The notes beneath the pieces are model-generated. The model searched no databases. It was given only the letters and a program-made list of their open reading frames with translations, and was not told the origin of the DNA. The position numbers and the translations under genes were made by a program. This document shows positions 42,219 to 50,618 of a stretch of DNA of 63,812 nucleotides, piece by piece. Source of the DNA: UBA993 sp964436815 (GTDB lineage Bacteria > Bacillota > Dethiobacteria > DTU022). The stretch's first letter is position 1; the number at the start of each line of letters is the position of its first letter. The DNA is taken from assembly GCA_964436815.1 (NCBI GenBank), contig CAYTER010000007.1, positions 1 through 63,812 of the forward strand. Reading direction: 5' to 3'.

Positions 42219-43299
42219 ACTTCTGGCAGCATGCTTCAGCAAGCAGCTCTAAAAGATCGATAATCTCATTATCATTCTGCTGCAAGCCCTCACGGCAAAA
42301 TGGGCAGGAAGTAACGATATCAGCTGCGGGAGCGAATTCAGCAAGGCGGCGGCGGGCAATCGAATCGGCTAATTCGGGAAAAGATAACTGGAACATTCTG
42401 CCTCCCCCGCAGCAGTGGGTCAATTCCCCTGAGTACAGAGGTTCCTTAATAACCAATCCCGGTATAGCTGTCAACAGTTGGCGTGGTTCTTCTGTTTTTT
42501 TGGCAGTCCTGGCCCAGATACAGGGATCGTGAAAGCTGATAACCCGGCTACTGGTTGAAACTGGCTTGAGCAGCCCTGTTCTGACCAGGCTTAAGAAATA
42601 GGTTGGAGCATCAATAATTTCAAAGGGCAGCTCATAGCCCCACTGCGGGTAGCGATCCGTAAAGGTCATCCAGCATTCGGGGCAGGCAGTCACCAGGGTT
42701 TTTGCGCCGCTTTCGCTGAACTTTCGAATATTCTCAGCTGCCAGACTCCGGGCTAACTCAGAATCGCCCCAGGTTTCGGCCGGGTAACCGCAGCAGTCCT
42801 CATCGATCAATTGGAAGCTGATTCCTGCGCTTTTAAAAAGATTTTGTGCGGCTGTTATTGATTGAGGGCGGTTTGCCAGAGCGGTGCAGCCTGTATAAAA
42901 GAGAATCGCTGATCCCCTGCCCGCGTTTTGACTGGGCTGCGGTTTTTGTCCATAAGGACTTCCGTACTTTTTCAGGTTAGCCAGGTAAGGTTCCCAGGAT
43001 GGCAGGACAGGTTTTCTTTCTTTTTCGCTGATGCGGGTATAAAGTAGTTCGTCACACAGGTTAAGTTCCGGAAAAGGGCAAAGGATAGTGCAGTTGCGAC
43101 AACCGAGGCAGCCGGCAATCGCTTCAATGATGTTGTCGTCAAGTTCCAGGTGCCCCTGTTGGTGCATTGCTGCGAAACGGGCTTTTCCGGCCGGGGCCAC
43201 TTTTTCATGACCCAGGGTTTGCAATACCGGGCAATCGCAGCGGCACATGTTAGGGCATAAAGCACAGTTTAATAGTTGCTCCATATTTACTTTTGCCAT
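42217..43299 (-). CDS. Fe-S subunit of a glycolate/D-lactate-type oxidase (GlcF/LutA-like)
   Basis: About 360 residues. Two 4Fe-4S motifs at the N-terminus (CALCPNMCRCDCP and CLGCRNCTILCP) and two cysteine-rich CCG domains (DEDCCGYPAE and THCCGGGRMF) form the GlcF pattern. It should pass electrons from the flavin subunit encoded just upstream (13-base overlap) to quinone or another carrier. The substrate is likely a 2-hydroxy acid such as D-lactate or glycolate, but cannot be read. Start ATG 43299. Confidence 0.88.
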   Translation of the reverse strand: MAKVNMEQLLNCALCPNMCRCDCPVLQTLGHEKVAPAGKARFAAMHQQGHLELDDNIIEAIAGCLGCRNCTILCPFPELNLCDELLYTRISEKERKPVLPSWEPYLANLKKYGSPYGQKPQPSQNAGRGSAILFYTGCTALANRPQSITAAQNLFKSAGISFQLIDEDCCGYPAETWGDSELARSLAAENIRKFSESGAKTLVTACPECWMTFTDRYPQWGYELPFEIIDAPTYFLSLVRTGLLKPVSTSSRVISFHDPCIWARTAKKTEEPRQLLTAIPGLVIKEPLYSGELTHCCGGGRMFQLSFPELADSIARRRLAEFAPAADIVTSCPFCREGLQQNDNEIIDLLELLAEACCQK

Positions 43300-44753
43300 C
43301 CTTGCACCTCGCTTAAGCCAAGTTTTCCAGGGTTCATTATTTCATCGGGATCCAGCGCTTTTTTTACCCGCCTTAGAATTTCTAGCCCTGCCCCATGCTC
43401 TTCTTTCATCCAAAGCCCCCGGTGAAGACCGATTCCGTGATGGTGTGAAATCGCTGCGCCTTCAACCAGACAGGCTTCCATTGCTGCCTGCCAGATTCTT
43501 TTGTAGAAGCCGAGTTTATCGCTGCCCGGGAAGCCTACGGTTGTCATATAAAGGGCGGCACCGTCAGGATAAACATGAGAATAGTGACCGGTAGCAAGCA
43601 TGGTGCCCTCAACCGCCATCAACGCTTTCTGCATGGCCAGGTAGGTGCTGTGAGCGTTATGCCAGTTGGTTGATACTTCGATCGTATCAAGGACCGCCCC
43701 TTTTTGAAAGAGCATTGAAGCAACACTGATGTTAAACCTTTTTTCAAGCCAGTGTTCCGCATGTTCAGGACCGCTTTCCAGGCCGCCTGCTGCCAGGGCC
43801 AGTTCTTCCACAATAGCTGCTTCGGCTGAAACAATTTTTTCTGAGCCTTCAATCAGCAGGATCAGGGCGCAGTTCTGATCGCCAAGCTCTGGAAAATGAT
43901 TGCCCGTTTCCTGGGCATCATAAAGCCTGACTACAGCTGGACGGGCCCCGCTGCGCATCACCAGCCTGATGCACTCCAGGGCACTTGTCAGATCAGTAAA
44001 GGTGTACGAGGCGAGAATACGTTTTTCCGGCCGGGGCCAGATTCTTAAAGTAGCTTCAGTCATGACCCCAAAAGTTCCTTCCGAACCGAGGAAAAGATGA
44101 TCCAGTCGTGGTCCGGTAGCGGTTCTCGGGACACTTTTTCCGCGGATTACTGTGCCGTCGGCCAACACCGCTTCCAGCGAGACAACAATATCCTCGATCT
44201 TTCCATAGCGTGTTGAAAACTGACCGGCAGCCCGGCAAGCTAACCAGCCTCCCACAGAAGAACAATGCAGCGACTGCGGAAAATGACCGCCGGTATAACC
44301 GGCGCGGTTTAAACTTTCTTCATACAGGGCGCCGTTTAAACCGCACTGAACAGTGGCCATCAGGCTCTCTTCATCAATATTTATAACCCGGTTCATAAGT
44401 TTTAAATCAAAACTGATACCGCCCTTAAGGGGAATTGATCCGCCAAGAGTGCCTGAGCCTTCGCCAAAAGGAGTTACCGGGATTTGAAGCTGGCTTGCCA
44501 GCTTCAGCAGCGCTGATACTTCTGCGGTGTTAGCCGGCCAGACCACGAGCTGTGGCAGCGCCGGAACTGCGCCTTCGATCATCCATATATTATTCACCGG
44601 CCAGTAGTCTCGGCTGTTTGCCAGTAAATCGGCCGGGTTGGCGCTGATCTGATCCTGACTGACGATCGATGCTGCTTCCCGGGCGTATTTTTCAATCAGG
44701 TCCTGATTAACTATACTTTCCTGAATGACAGTTTTTGGCATAAATTGCATCAT
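43287..44753 (-). CDS. FAD-linked oxidase, GlcD/D-lactate dehydrogenase type
   Basis: About 488 residues of the VAO flavoprotein family. FAD-binding PFGEGSGTLGGS and the C-terminal ISHHHGIGLHRG and DPDEIMNPGKLGL segments are conserved. The HHGIG region also resembles alkylglycerone-phosphate synthases, but the overlapping GlcF-type Fe-S gene supports a 2-hydroxyacid dehydrogenase. It acts in the cytoplasm or on the inner membrane face. Start ATG 44753 with GGGAGGG 8 bases upstream. Confidence 0.9.
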   Translation of the reverse strand: MMQFMPKTVIQESIVNQDLIEKYAREAASIVSQDQISANPADLLANSRDYWPVNNIWMIEGAVPALPQLVVWPANTAEVSALLKLASQLQIPVTPFGEGSGTLGGSIPLKGGISFDLKLMNRVINIDEESLMATVQCGLNGALYEESLNRAGYTGGHFPQSLHCSSVGGWLACRAAGQFSTRYGKIEDIVVSLEAVLADGTVIRGKSVPRTATGPRLDHLFLGSEGTFGVMTEATLRIWPRPEKRILASYTFTDLTSALECIRLVMRSGARPAVVRLYDAQETGNHFPELGDQNCALILLIEGSEKIVSAEAAIVEELALAAGGLESGPEHAEHWLEKRFNISVASMLFQKGAVLDTIEVSTNWHNAHSTYLAMQKALMAVEGTMLATGHYSHVYPDGAALYMTTVGFPGSDKLGFYKRIWQAAMEACLVEGAAISHHHGIGLHRGLWMKEEHGAGLEILRRVKKALDPDEIMNPGKLGLSEVQGWQK

Positions 44754-44983
44754 CGATTCGCCCTCCCTTGGCTCTATTGCTTCCGAATTAACAAATTATC
44801 TTGCAGTTTGGTTCTATCTTTACCTATTATATCCTGCCAATAAAGCGTTGACATTTTCAGAATTTAGGGTAAAAAATAGATTGTGGAAAACATACTGGGA
44901 ATATTTCATATAATCAGGGATTTAGCCTGAAATAGGCGAATGAATGGCCTAGTTAAAACAGAAAAAACTTGAGGAGCAGGGCA

Positions 44984-46642
44984 ATGACTGAATTATACCA
45001 GGCAATATTTAAGAAATTTCCGGATGCGATGGCTATATTAAACGAAGATAGCATTATTGTCGATCTGAATAACGCATTTGAAAAATTATTTAAGTATCAG
45101 AAACAGGACATAATTGGCCGGGACATTGATGACTTGATCAACAAACAGGAAGATCGCGATTCCGGACGGGAGTTGTTTAAAAAAGCCGTCAACAATGGGC
45201 GGGTTACCATAGCGGCGGAACGGTATACCAGCACCGGGGAAGCGGTACATGTATTGATTACCGGTTATCCGCTAACCATTGACTCTTATACCGGCGGACA
45301 CTGTGTGACTTACAGGGATATCAGCAGTGAGATCAATAAGGATCAGCTTTTACTGGAAAAAGAGCAATTCACCGATCAGCTTTTTAATAAATCGCTATAC
45401 CCGATTGCCATATTGGATTGCCAGGAAATAATCCTCAATGCAAACAGTGAATTTGAGAGGCTCTTTGAATATAGCAAAGAAGAGCTAATTGGCAGTTGCA
45501 TCAATGATCTGATCGTTCCTGAACAGCATTTAGGCCAGGCTGAAAAGTACCTGAAAACTATACAGAATGGCGAATCGATGATGGAGCAGACCCGGCGCAT
45601 GACAAAAAGCGGTGAACTGATCGATGTTGAAGCTGTTGGAAGCCCGATTACCATTGATGATGAGATTATCGGACTCTTTGCCATGTATAGGGATATCAGG
45701 GTTGAAAAACAAGCCTTGGAAGCCTTAAGCCGCGAGCGAGTCTACTTTAAGCAGCTATTTGAACACTCTCCTGACCCGACTGTCCTGCTGGATGATACAG
45801 ATCGGGTTGTTTTTATAAATCCAGCCTTTGAAAAGCTTTTCGGGTACAGGTTAACAGAAGTTCAGGGGCATTTCATCAATGAATTGATTATTAGTAAAAA
45901 ATATCTTAAGGAAGCCACAGACTTATCAAACCAGGTGATGAAAGACGGAAAAACTTTAAGGCTGGAGTCAATCAGAACCAGTAAAGATGGCAAAGATATT
46001 GAAGTTGAGATCATCGCTTATCCGGTTTTTCTGGAAGGCGATCGGCTTGGAGCATATGCGATCTACCGCGATATTACTGAACGCAGATCAAAGGAGCGGA
46101 TGATTAGCAAACTGGCTTACCGGGATTCTTTAACCGGAATCCCCAACCGCCTTTATGCCTATGAGCGGCTTACCAGCTTAATAAATAGAGCTGCGAAACA
46201 GAATGGCAGAGTGGCCCTGCTTTATTTTGACTTAGATGGTTTTAAAGAGATCAATGACAGCAGGGGGCATAAAATCGGTGATTTGCTACTGAGCAAAATG
46301 GCAAACAAAGTCAACAATAAATTTAAAGGTCGAATGGAAATCTGCCGGGTTGGCGGCGATGAGTTTCTTGGCATTATCAGACAACCGGATGAAGATAATC
46401 CTGAACGTTTTTCAAATGAGTTAAAAGAGCTCTTTAAAGAGGATTTTCTGATCAAGGGCGAACCATTCAGGTTGGGTTTAAGCATCGGGACTTCTGTTTA
46501 TCCGGATGATGGAATTGATTTGGATCATTTAATTTCCAAAGCCGACAGCCGGATGTACTTTGAAAAAAGGATTAACCGGATCAGAAATAATCCTGAGCGA
46601 AAGACTATCTCAATCGAAGAGCTTCTTGAGCATAAAGACTAA
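44984..46642 (+). CDS. PAS-PAS-PAS diguanylate cyclase
   Basis: About 552 residues. Three PAS modules (about 5-120, 128-245, 255-370) are followed by a GGDEF domain with intact GGDEF in RVGGDEFLGII. No RxxD inhibitory site is present five residues before it (the position reads KGRM), so product feedback may be absent, unlike the two other cyclases in the window. There is no membrane helix, so it senses a cytoplasmic signal. ATG 44984 with GAGGAG about 8 bases upstream is preferred over TTG 44969. A TTGACA at 44848 may belong to its promoter. Confidence 0.92.
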   Translation: MTELYQAIFKKFPDAMAILNEDSIIVDLNNAFEKLFKYQKQDIIGRDIDDLINKQEDRDSGRELFKKAVNNGRVTIAAERYTSTGEAVHVLITGYPLTIDSYTGGHCVTYRDISSEINKDQLLLEKEQFTDQLFNKSLYPIAILDCQEIILNANSEFERLFEYSKEELIGSCINDLIVPEQHLGQAEKYLKTIQNGESMMEQTRRMTKSGELIDVEAVGSPITIDDEIIGLFAMYRDIRVEKQALEALSRERVYFKQLFEHSPDPTVLLDDTDRVVFINPAFEKLFGYRLTEVQGHFINELIISKKYLKEATDLSNQVMKDGKTLRLESIRTSKDGKDIEVEIIAYPVFLEGDRLGAYAIYRDITERRSKERMISKLAYRDSLTGIPNRLYAYERLTSLINRAAKQNGRVALLYFDLDGFKEINDSRGHKIGDLLLSKMANKVNNKFKGRMEICRVGGDEFLGIIRQPDEDNPERFSNELKELFKEDFLIKGEPFRLGLSIGTSVYPDDGIDLDHLISKADSRMYFEKRINRIRNNPERKTISIEELLEHKD

Positions 46643-46765
46643 ACAACAGCAATACAGGCTCTTTTTTGTTTGAAGAGTATGTGCTTTCCTCATCCCTTCT
46701 CTTTTAACGCAGCAGTTCTTTCCTGGTAATAACCAAGAGCTACAATCAAGGTAATGAAAGATTTA

Positions 46766-46794
46766 TTGCATTTGCAAAGTTTTAATGGTTTAAT
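46766..46794 (+). promoter_or_regulatory. Candidate promoter for typA
   Basis: TTGCAT (46766-46771), 17-base spacer, TTTAAT (46789-46794), about 72 bases before the GTG start. Confidence 0.45.
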
Positions 46795-46866
46795 AAGAAG
46801 CTGTGACTAAGTCAAGTCGCATTATTATCAAGTTGATCAAAGGAATAGAAATGGTGGAACGGCAAA

Positions 46867-48687
46867 GTGCGAAAAGACGGGATAAAAATTAGGAATATAG
46901 CGATTATTGCTCATGTTGATCATGGCAAGACGACACTAGTTGACGGTTTACTGAGACAGTCCGGAATTTTCAGGGATAATGAAAGGGTCGTTGAGCGGGT
47001 TATGGACTCGAATGACCTTGAACGGGAGCGCGGTATAACTATATTATCCAAGAATACTGCAGTTTTTTATGGCGACACCAAGATCAATGTTGTTGATACG
47101 CCCGGCCATGCTGACTTTGGCGGAGAGGTTGAACGGGTCTTGCGGATGGTTGATGGGGCCTTGCTCCTGGTTGATGCCTTTGAAGGACCGATGGCTCAAA
47201 CAAAATTTGTCTTGCGCAAAGCGCTTGAGGTCGGATTGCGAATAGTAGTGGTTATTAACAAGATTGATCGAGCCGATGCCCGCCCCGCTGAAGTTTTAAA
47301 TGAGATATTCGATCTTTTCGTAGAGCTGGAAGCAGAGGACTGGCAGCTGGATTTTCCAGTTGTATATACTGATTCCCGTCGTGGTACTGCTTCGACTGAC
47401 CCGGAGCTGCAGGGGGATAACCTCCAGCCGCTCTTTGACATGATCATTAATGAGATTCCATCGCCTGTTGTCGATCCTGGTGGAATCCTTCAACTTCAGA
47501 TTAATACGCTTGATTACGACGATTATGTTGGCAGAATCGGTATTGGGCGAATCAGAAATGGCTACCTTGAAAGCGGGCAGTTGGTTGCGCTCTGTAAACA
47601 GGATGGCTCTGTTGAACAACTCAAAATCGGCATTCTCTGGACTTACGAAGGATTAAAACGTAAAGAGGTAAAAAAGGTCGAAGCCGGGGATATAGTTGCT
47701 GTAACCGGCTTAGGAGATGTAAATATCGGCGAGACGGTCAGCGATCCTTCACATCCGCTGCCGTTGCCCTTGTTGCTCGTTGATGAGCCGACCCTGACCA
47801 TGAATTTCATGATCAATGACAGCCCCTTTGCCGGACAGGAGGGGAAATATGTGACCTCACGGCATTTACGAAACCGTTTACTGAAAGAGGCAGAGACAAA
47901 TGTCAGCCTGAAGGTGAGCGAGACTGATTCTCCCGACTCCTTTGAAGTAGCCGGCCGGGGTGAGCTGCACCTGGGAATTTTAATTGAAACTATGCGACGT
48001 GAAGGATATGAACTGCAGATCTCCAAGCCGAAGCCGATATTGAAAGAAGTGGGCGGTAAGATTTGTGAACCCTACGAAAAAGTGTACCTGACCATTCCGG
48101 AAAGTTGCTCTGGCCGAGTCATCGAAAATTTAAGCAGCCGCTTTGGCGAACTGCATAATATGCAGCCGTCTGGTGAAAGCATAAAGCTTGAGTTTATAGT
48201 TCCGGCCCGGGGGCTGATTGGTTTCCGTTCAGAGCTCCTGACCGACACCAGGGGCGAGGGAGTGATTCACCATCTTTTCAGTCACTACGGACCGTGGAAA
48301 GGTGAAATGGCCGGCAGGAGGAAAGGTGTGCTCGTCGCTTTTGAGGCAGGCGACGCATCGCCTTATGGGTTGCATAATATTGAAGATCGCGGAGTGCTTT
48401 TTATATCTCCAAACGAAAGGGTCTATGCAGGGATGATTATCGGTGAAAATGCCCGGGAAGTAGATCTCGATGTTAATGTTTGCAAGAAGAAACACCTGAC
48501 GAATATACGATCATCGAGTGCGGATGATGCAATCAGGCTGGCTCCGCCGCTGCTCTTTTCACTTGAACAGGCGCTGGAGTATATAGAAGAAGATGAACTG
48601 GTAGAGGTTACGCCGTCCGCAATCAGGATGCGTAAAAGAATACTTGATCGCAACCTGCGCAGCCGGGCTGCTAAACGCGGTGCCTAG
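46867..48687 (+). CDS. typA: Ribosome-associated GTPase TypA/BipA
   Basis: About 606 residues, the standard length. G1 AHVDHGKTT, the ERGITI switch, G3 DTPGHADFGGEV, and G4 NKIDRADARP are present, followed by the EF-G-like domains and the BipA-specific C-terminal part. It binds the ribosome and helps assembly or translation under stress. GTG 46867 gives the usual N-terminus IRNIAIIAHVDHGK. A 13-codon ORF with its own AAAGGA site (ATG 46851) overlaps the start, probably by chance. Confidence 0.97.
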   Translation: MRKDGIKIRNIAIIAHVDHGKTTLVDGLLRQSGIFRDNERVVERVMDSNDLERERGITILSKNTAVFYGDTKINVVDTPGHADFGGEVERVLRMVDGALLLVDAFEGPMAQTKFVLRKALEVGLRIVVVINKIDRADARPAEVLNEIFDLFVELEAEDWQLDFPVVYTDSRRGTASTDPELQGDNLQPLFDMIINEIPSPVVDPGGILQLQINTLDYDDYVGRIGIGRIRNGYLESGQLVALCKQDGSVEQLKIGILWTYEGLKRKEVKKVEAGDIVAVTGLGDVNIGETVSDPSHPLPLPLLLVDEPTLTMNFMINDSPFAGQEGKYVTSRHLRNRLLKEAETNVSLKVSETDSPDSFEVAGRGELHLGILIETMRREGYELQISKPKPILKEVGGKICEPYEKVYLTIPESCSGRVIENLSSRFGELHNMQPSGESIKLEFIVPARGLIGFRSELLTDTRGEGVIHHLFSHYGPWKGEMAGRRKGVLVAFEAGDASPYGLHNIEDRGVLFISPNERVYAGMIIGENAREVDLDVNVCKKKHLTNIRSSSADDAIRLAPPLLFSLEQALEYIEEDELVEVTPSAIRMRKRILDRNLRSRAAKRGA

Positions 48688-49009
48688 TATAAGCTTGAAT
48701 TCATTCCACCGCTTGATCAGCCTAAAAAGAAATCAGCTGCAAACCAATGACCTGGTCACGGTAACCTGACACAGCGCAGTAACAATGGTGACGTAATTGC
48801 GTCACCATTACTACTTATAAAGTCCTTTTAAGTTCTCCATAATCGGACAGGATCAATTTAGATTTGAATTATTAAATCAGATCAGCAAAATCTCCCTTAT
48901 TTCCTGAGAAAAATAAAAATGTTTAACTGCCAGCTTAAAATTAAAAGAGTTGGCATATTCCTTGCTTTATAGTATGGCAGGAAGCAAAAAATAAAGGGAG
49001 GTCAGTAAA
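48688..49009 (+). other. Gap with hairpin between typA and small Cys protein
   Basis: The gap holds a perfect 10-bp hairpin, AATGGTGACG/CGTCACCATT (48784-48793, 48800-48809), without a T run, and a weak promoter candidate TTGGCA with 17-base spacer (48950-48978) before the small gene. No other gene seen. Confidence 0.5.
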
Positions 49010-49267
49010 ATGACAATCAAATGCGTAAACTGGAATGAGAGCGAAGGGTTAAATGGAGCAGCAGCATTTTGCAAAGTGGCAGCCTACAACGGCAAACTGA
49101 CAGCCAGCGAAGCGAAAATGTGTGGTTGCACTAAACTGAAGAGAGCAGCATGCCTGAAAGCAATGGTAGCCAGCAACGGGTTTGGACTGGTGCCGGAAAT
49201 TTACGAAGAAGTTCCGGTGATAGTCGAAGGAACAGTAAAAGCAACAGCCTTCGGTGTAGCTCTGTGA
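49010..49267 (+). CDS. Small cysteine-containing protein, 85 residues, unknown
   Basis: Starts ATG 49010 with a strong AAAGGGAGG site. Five cysteines (positions 5, 21, 38, 40, 48) include a CGC and a later AAC, and the central part is basic (KLKRAACLKA) while the C-terminus is acidic then hydrophobic. No signal peptide. I do not recognise the family. It has its own promoter-like leader and a strong terminator 128 bp after the stop, with a highly structured segment in between, so the transcript is likely abundant and self-contained. Its codons are enriched for A in the third position compared with its neighbours, which may hint at high expression. Confidence 0.75.
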   Translation: MTIKCVNWNESEGLNGAAAFCKVAAYNGKLTASEAKMCGCTKLKRAACLKAMVASNGFGLVPEIYEEVPVIVEGTVKATAFGVAL

Positions 49268-49290
49268 GAGAGGCAGGGGAAGGATTAAAC

Positions 49291-49348
49291 GGGCGGGGTT
49301 GCCCGGAGCCCAGTCGGGGAAAAAGCCGGGTTGCCGACAATCCCGCCC
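49291..49348 (+). other. Structured segment downstream of the small Cys protein gene
   Basis: GGGCGGGGTT (49291-49300) pairs with AATCCCGCCC (49339-49348) with one G-U pair. Inside, GCCCGG (49301-49306) can pair with CCGGGT (49326-49331), while GTCGG/CCGAC offers an alternative fold. It may be a 3' untranslated structure or a small RNA; it matches no class that I can name. Confidence 0.5.
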
Positions 49349-49394
49349 ATGATTCAGGCAAAGGGTAATACAATAACACGAAACCTCTTGGTCA

Positions 49395-49446
49395 ACGGGC
49401 ACTGAAGCTCCTGGTTTTATACAGAGCTGCTGTGTCCGTTTTTTTA
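49395..49446 (+). terminator. Strong intrinsic terminator
   Basis: ACGGGCAC (49395-49402) pairs with GTGTCCGT (49432-49439), with an inner AGCTC/GAGCT stem, followed by seven T. Confidence 0.85.
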
Positions 49447-49565
49447 TTGATTAGTATCTTAGCTTCTTTACAATTGCCGAAAATGATCAGCATTGTTTTC
49501 TGCAGAGGATACCGGTCGTGTTTGTCGAATTATGACTGATGATATTAGGTGGTGGAGGGATGGCA

Positions 49566-50573
49566 GTGACAGATAAGACCATTACAATCATTGGCGGAGG
49601 AGCGATTGGTGGGATTACGGCTGCCTGGTTAGTCCGCCAGGGGTATAATCTGACTGTGGTCGAATCCTGGCCGGAGCACCGGTTGGCTATGGCTGAAGGT
49701 CTAAAAGTCAGCGGCTGCCGGGGAACATTTGTCACTCCCTTAAGAGTTGTCAGCCCCAGGGATCTGAAAGGTCCACTGGACCTGGTTTTTATTGCCTTAA
49801 AGTCGATGGATACAGAACCGGTATTGCGCCAGATTATTCCACTCCTGCATGCGGATTCAACCGTCGTGTCACTGCAAAATAGCATCAATGAGGATTTAAT
49901 CGCAGATCTGATTGGACAGGAGCGAACTGTCGGCTGTGTAGTGGGTTGGGGGGCAATTACCGAGGGTCCCGGTCATCTGAATCAGGCTTCACCGGGTGAA
50001 TTTATAATCGGCCGGTTGAATGGGCAGCGTGACGCAAAACTGGAACAGATTCATGAAATTCTGGGTAAAGTTACGGATACCGCCACAACTGACAATATTT
50101 ACGGGTTTTTATGGGCTAAACTTCTGGCAAACTGCGCTATATCGGTAGGAGCGCTGCAGGGGAAAACGGTTGCTGAAATGGTAAGGTCGCCTGAAGCCCG
50201 CCGGGCAGTTCACGGTATTGCCGGTGAAGTATTAACCGTAGCAGGTGAGCTGGGATTAACGCTCGAGACGGTTAATGTAAAGTTTGAGCCGGATTTCTAT
50301 CTTAAAGAAAAGACTTTTATTGCCGATAGCCTGCTACATATCCTGGAAGCAACGCACGGCGCGATCTTGCCTACAGCCTACCAGGATTATCTGCAGAATA
50401 AACCCCTGGAAACAAGGTTCATCAACGGGTATGTGGTTGATAAAGGTTTAGAGGTTGGAATCAAGACTCCGCTAAACGCCAGGCTTGTTGCTATGATGCG
50501 GGAAATCGAAACAGGCAAACGACCGGTTGGTGCGGAAAATATTGTAGAGTTAAATAAAAAGAAAGGCGCCTGA
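49566..50573 (+). CDS. Ketopantoate reductase-family protein
   Basis: About 335 residues. The NADPH-binding IIGGGAIGG, the IALKSMDTEPVL stretch and the active-site Lys in WAKLLANCAIS match PanE (2-dehydropantoate 2-reductase), which makes pantoate for CoA. Paralogs with other 2-oxo acid substrates are common, so no gene symbol is given. GTG 49566 is preferred because GGAGGG ends 6 bases before it; the in-frame ATG 49560 abuts that site. It converges with the HerA-like gene; a GGCGCC/GGCGCC hairpin covers the stop. Confidence 0.85.
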   Translation: MTDKTITIIGGGAIGGITAAWLVRQGYNLTVVESWPEHRLAMAEGLKVSGCRGTFVTPLRVVSPRDLKGPLDLVFIALKSMDTEPVLRQIIPLLHADSTVVSLQNSINEDLIADLIGQERTVGCVVGWGAITEGPGHLNQASPGEFIIGRLNGQRDAKLEQIHEILGKVTDTATTDNIYGFLWAKLLANCAISVGALQGKTVAEMVRSPEARRAVHGIAGEVLTVAGELGLTLETVNVKFEPDFYLKEKTFIADSLLHILEATHGAILPTAYQDYLQNKPLETRFINGYVVDKGLEVGIKTPLNARLVAMMREIETGKRPVGAENIVELNKKKGA

Positions 50574-50582
50574 ATAGGCGCC
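50565..50582. terminator. Short hairpin at convergent gene ends
   Basis: GGCGCC (50565-50570) pairs with GGCGCC (50577-50582) around the stop codon of the reductase gene, with no long T run. Confidence 0.4.
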
Positions 50583-50618
50583 ATTCCTGCAATTCTCTTC
50601 TTTGAATACCGATGCTTC

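Noticed and set aside
46851..46892. 13-codon ORF overlapping the typA start
   Set aside because: Too short and basic to judge; probably chance next to the typA ribosome site.
48784..48809. Operator or terminator at the 10-bp hairpin
   Set aside because: No T run and no second copy; function cannot be assigned, so it is only noted in the gap entry.
49291..49380. Cobalamin riboswitch
   Set aside because: A GGGGAAAAAGCCGGG-like stretch recalls part of the B12 riboswitch, but the GCCACTG box is missing and the element lies after a gene, before its terminator.
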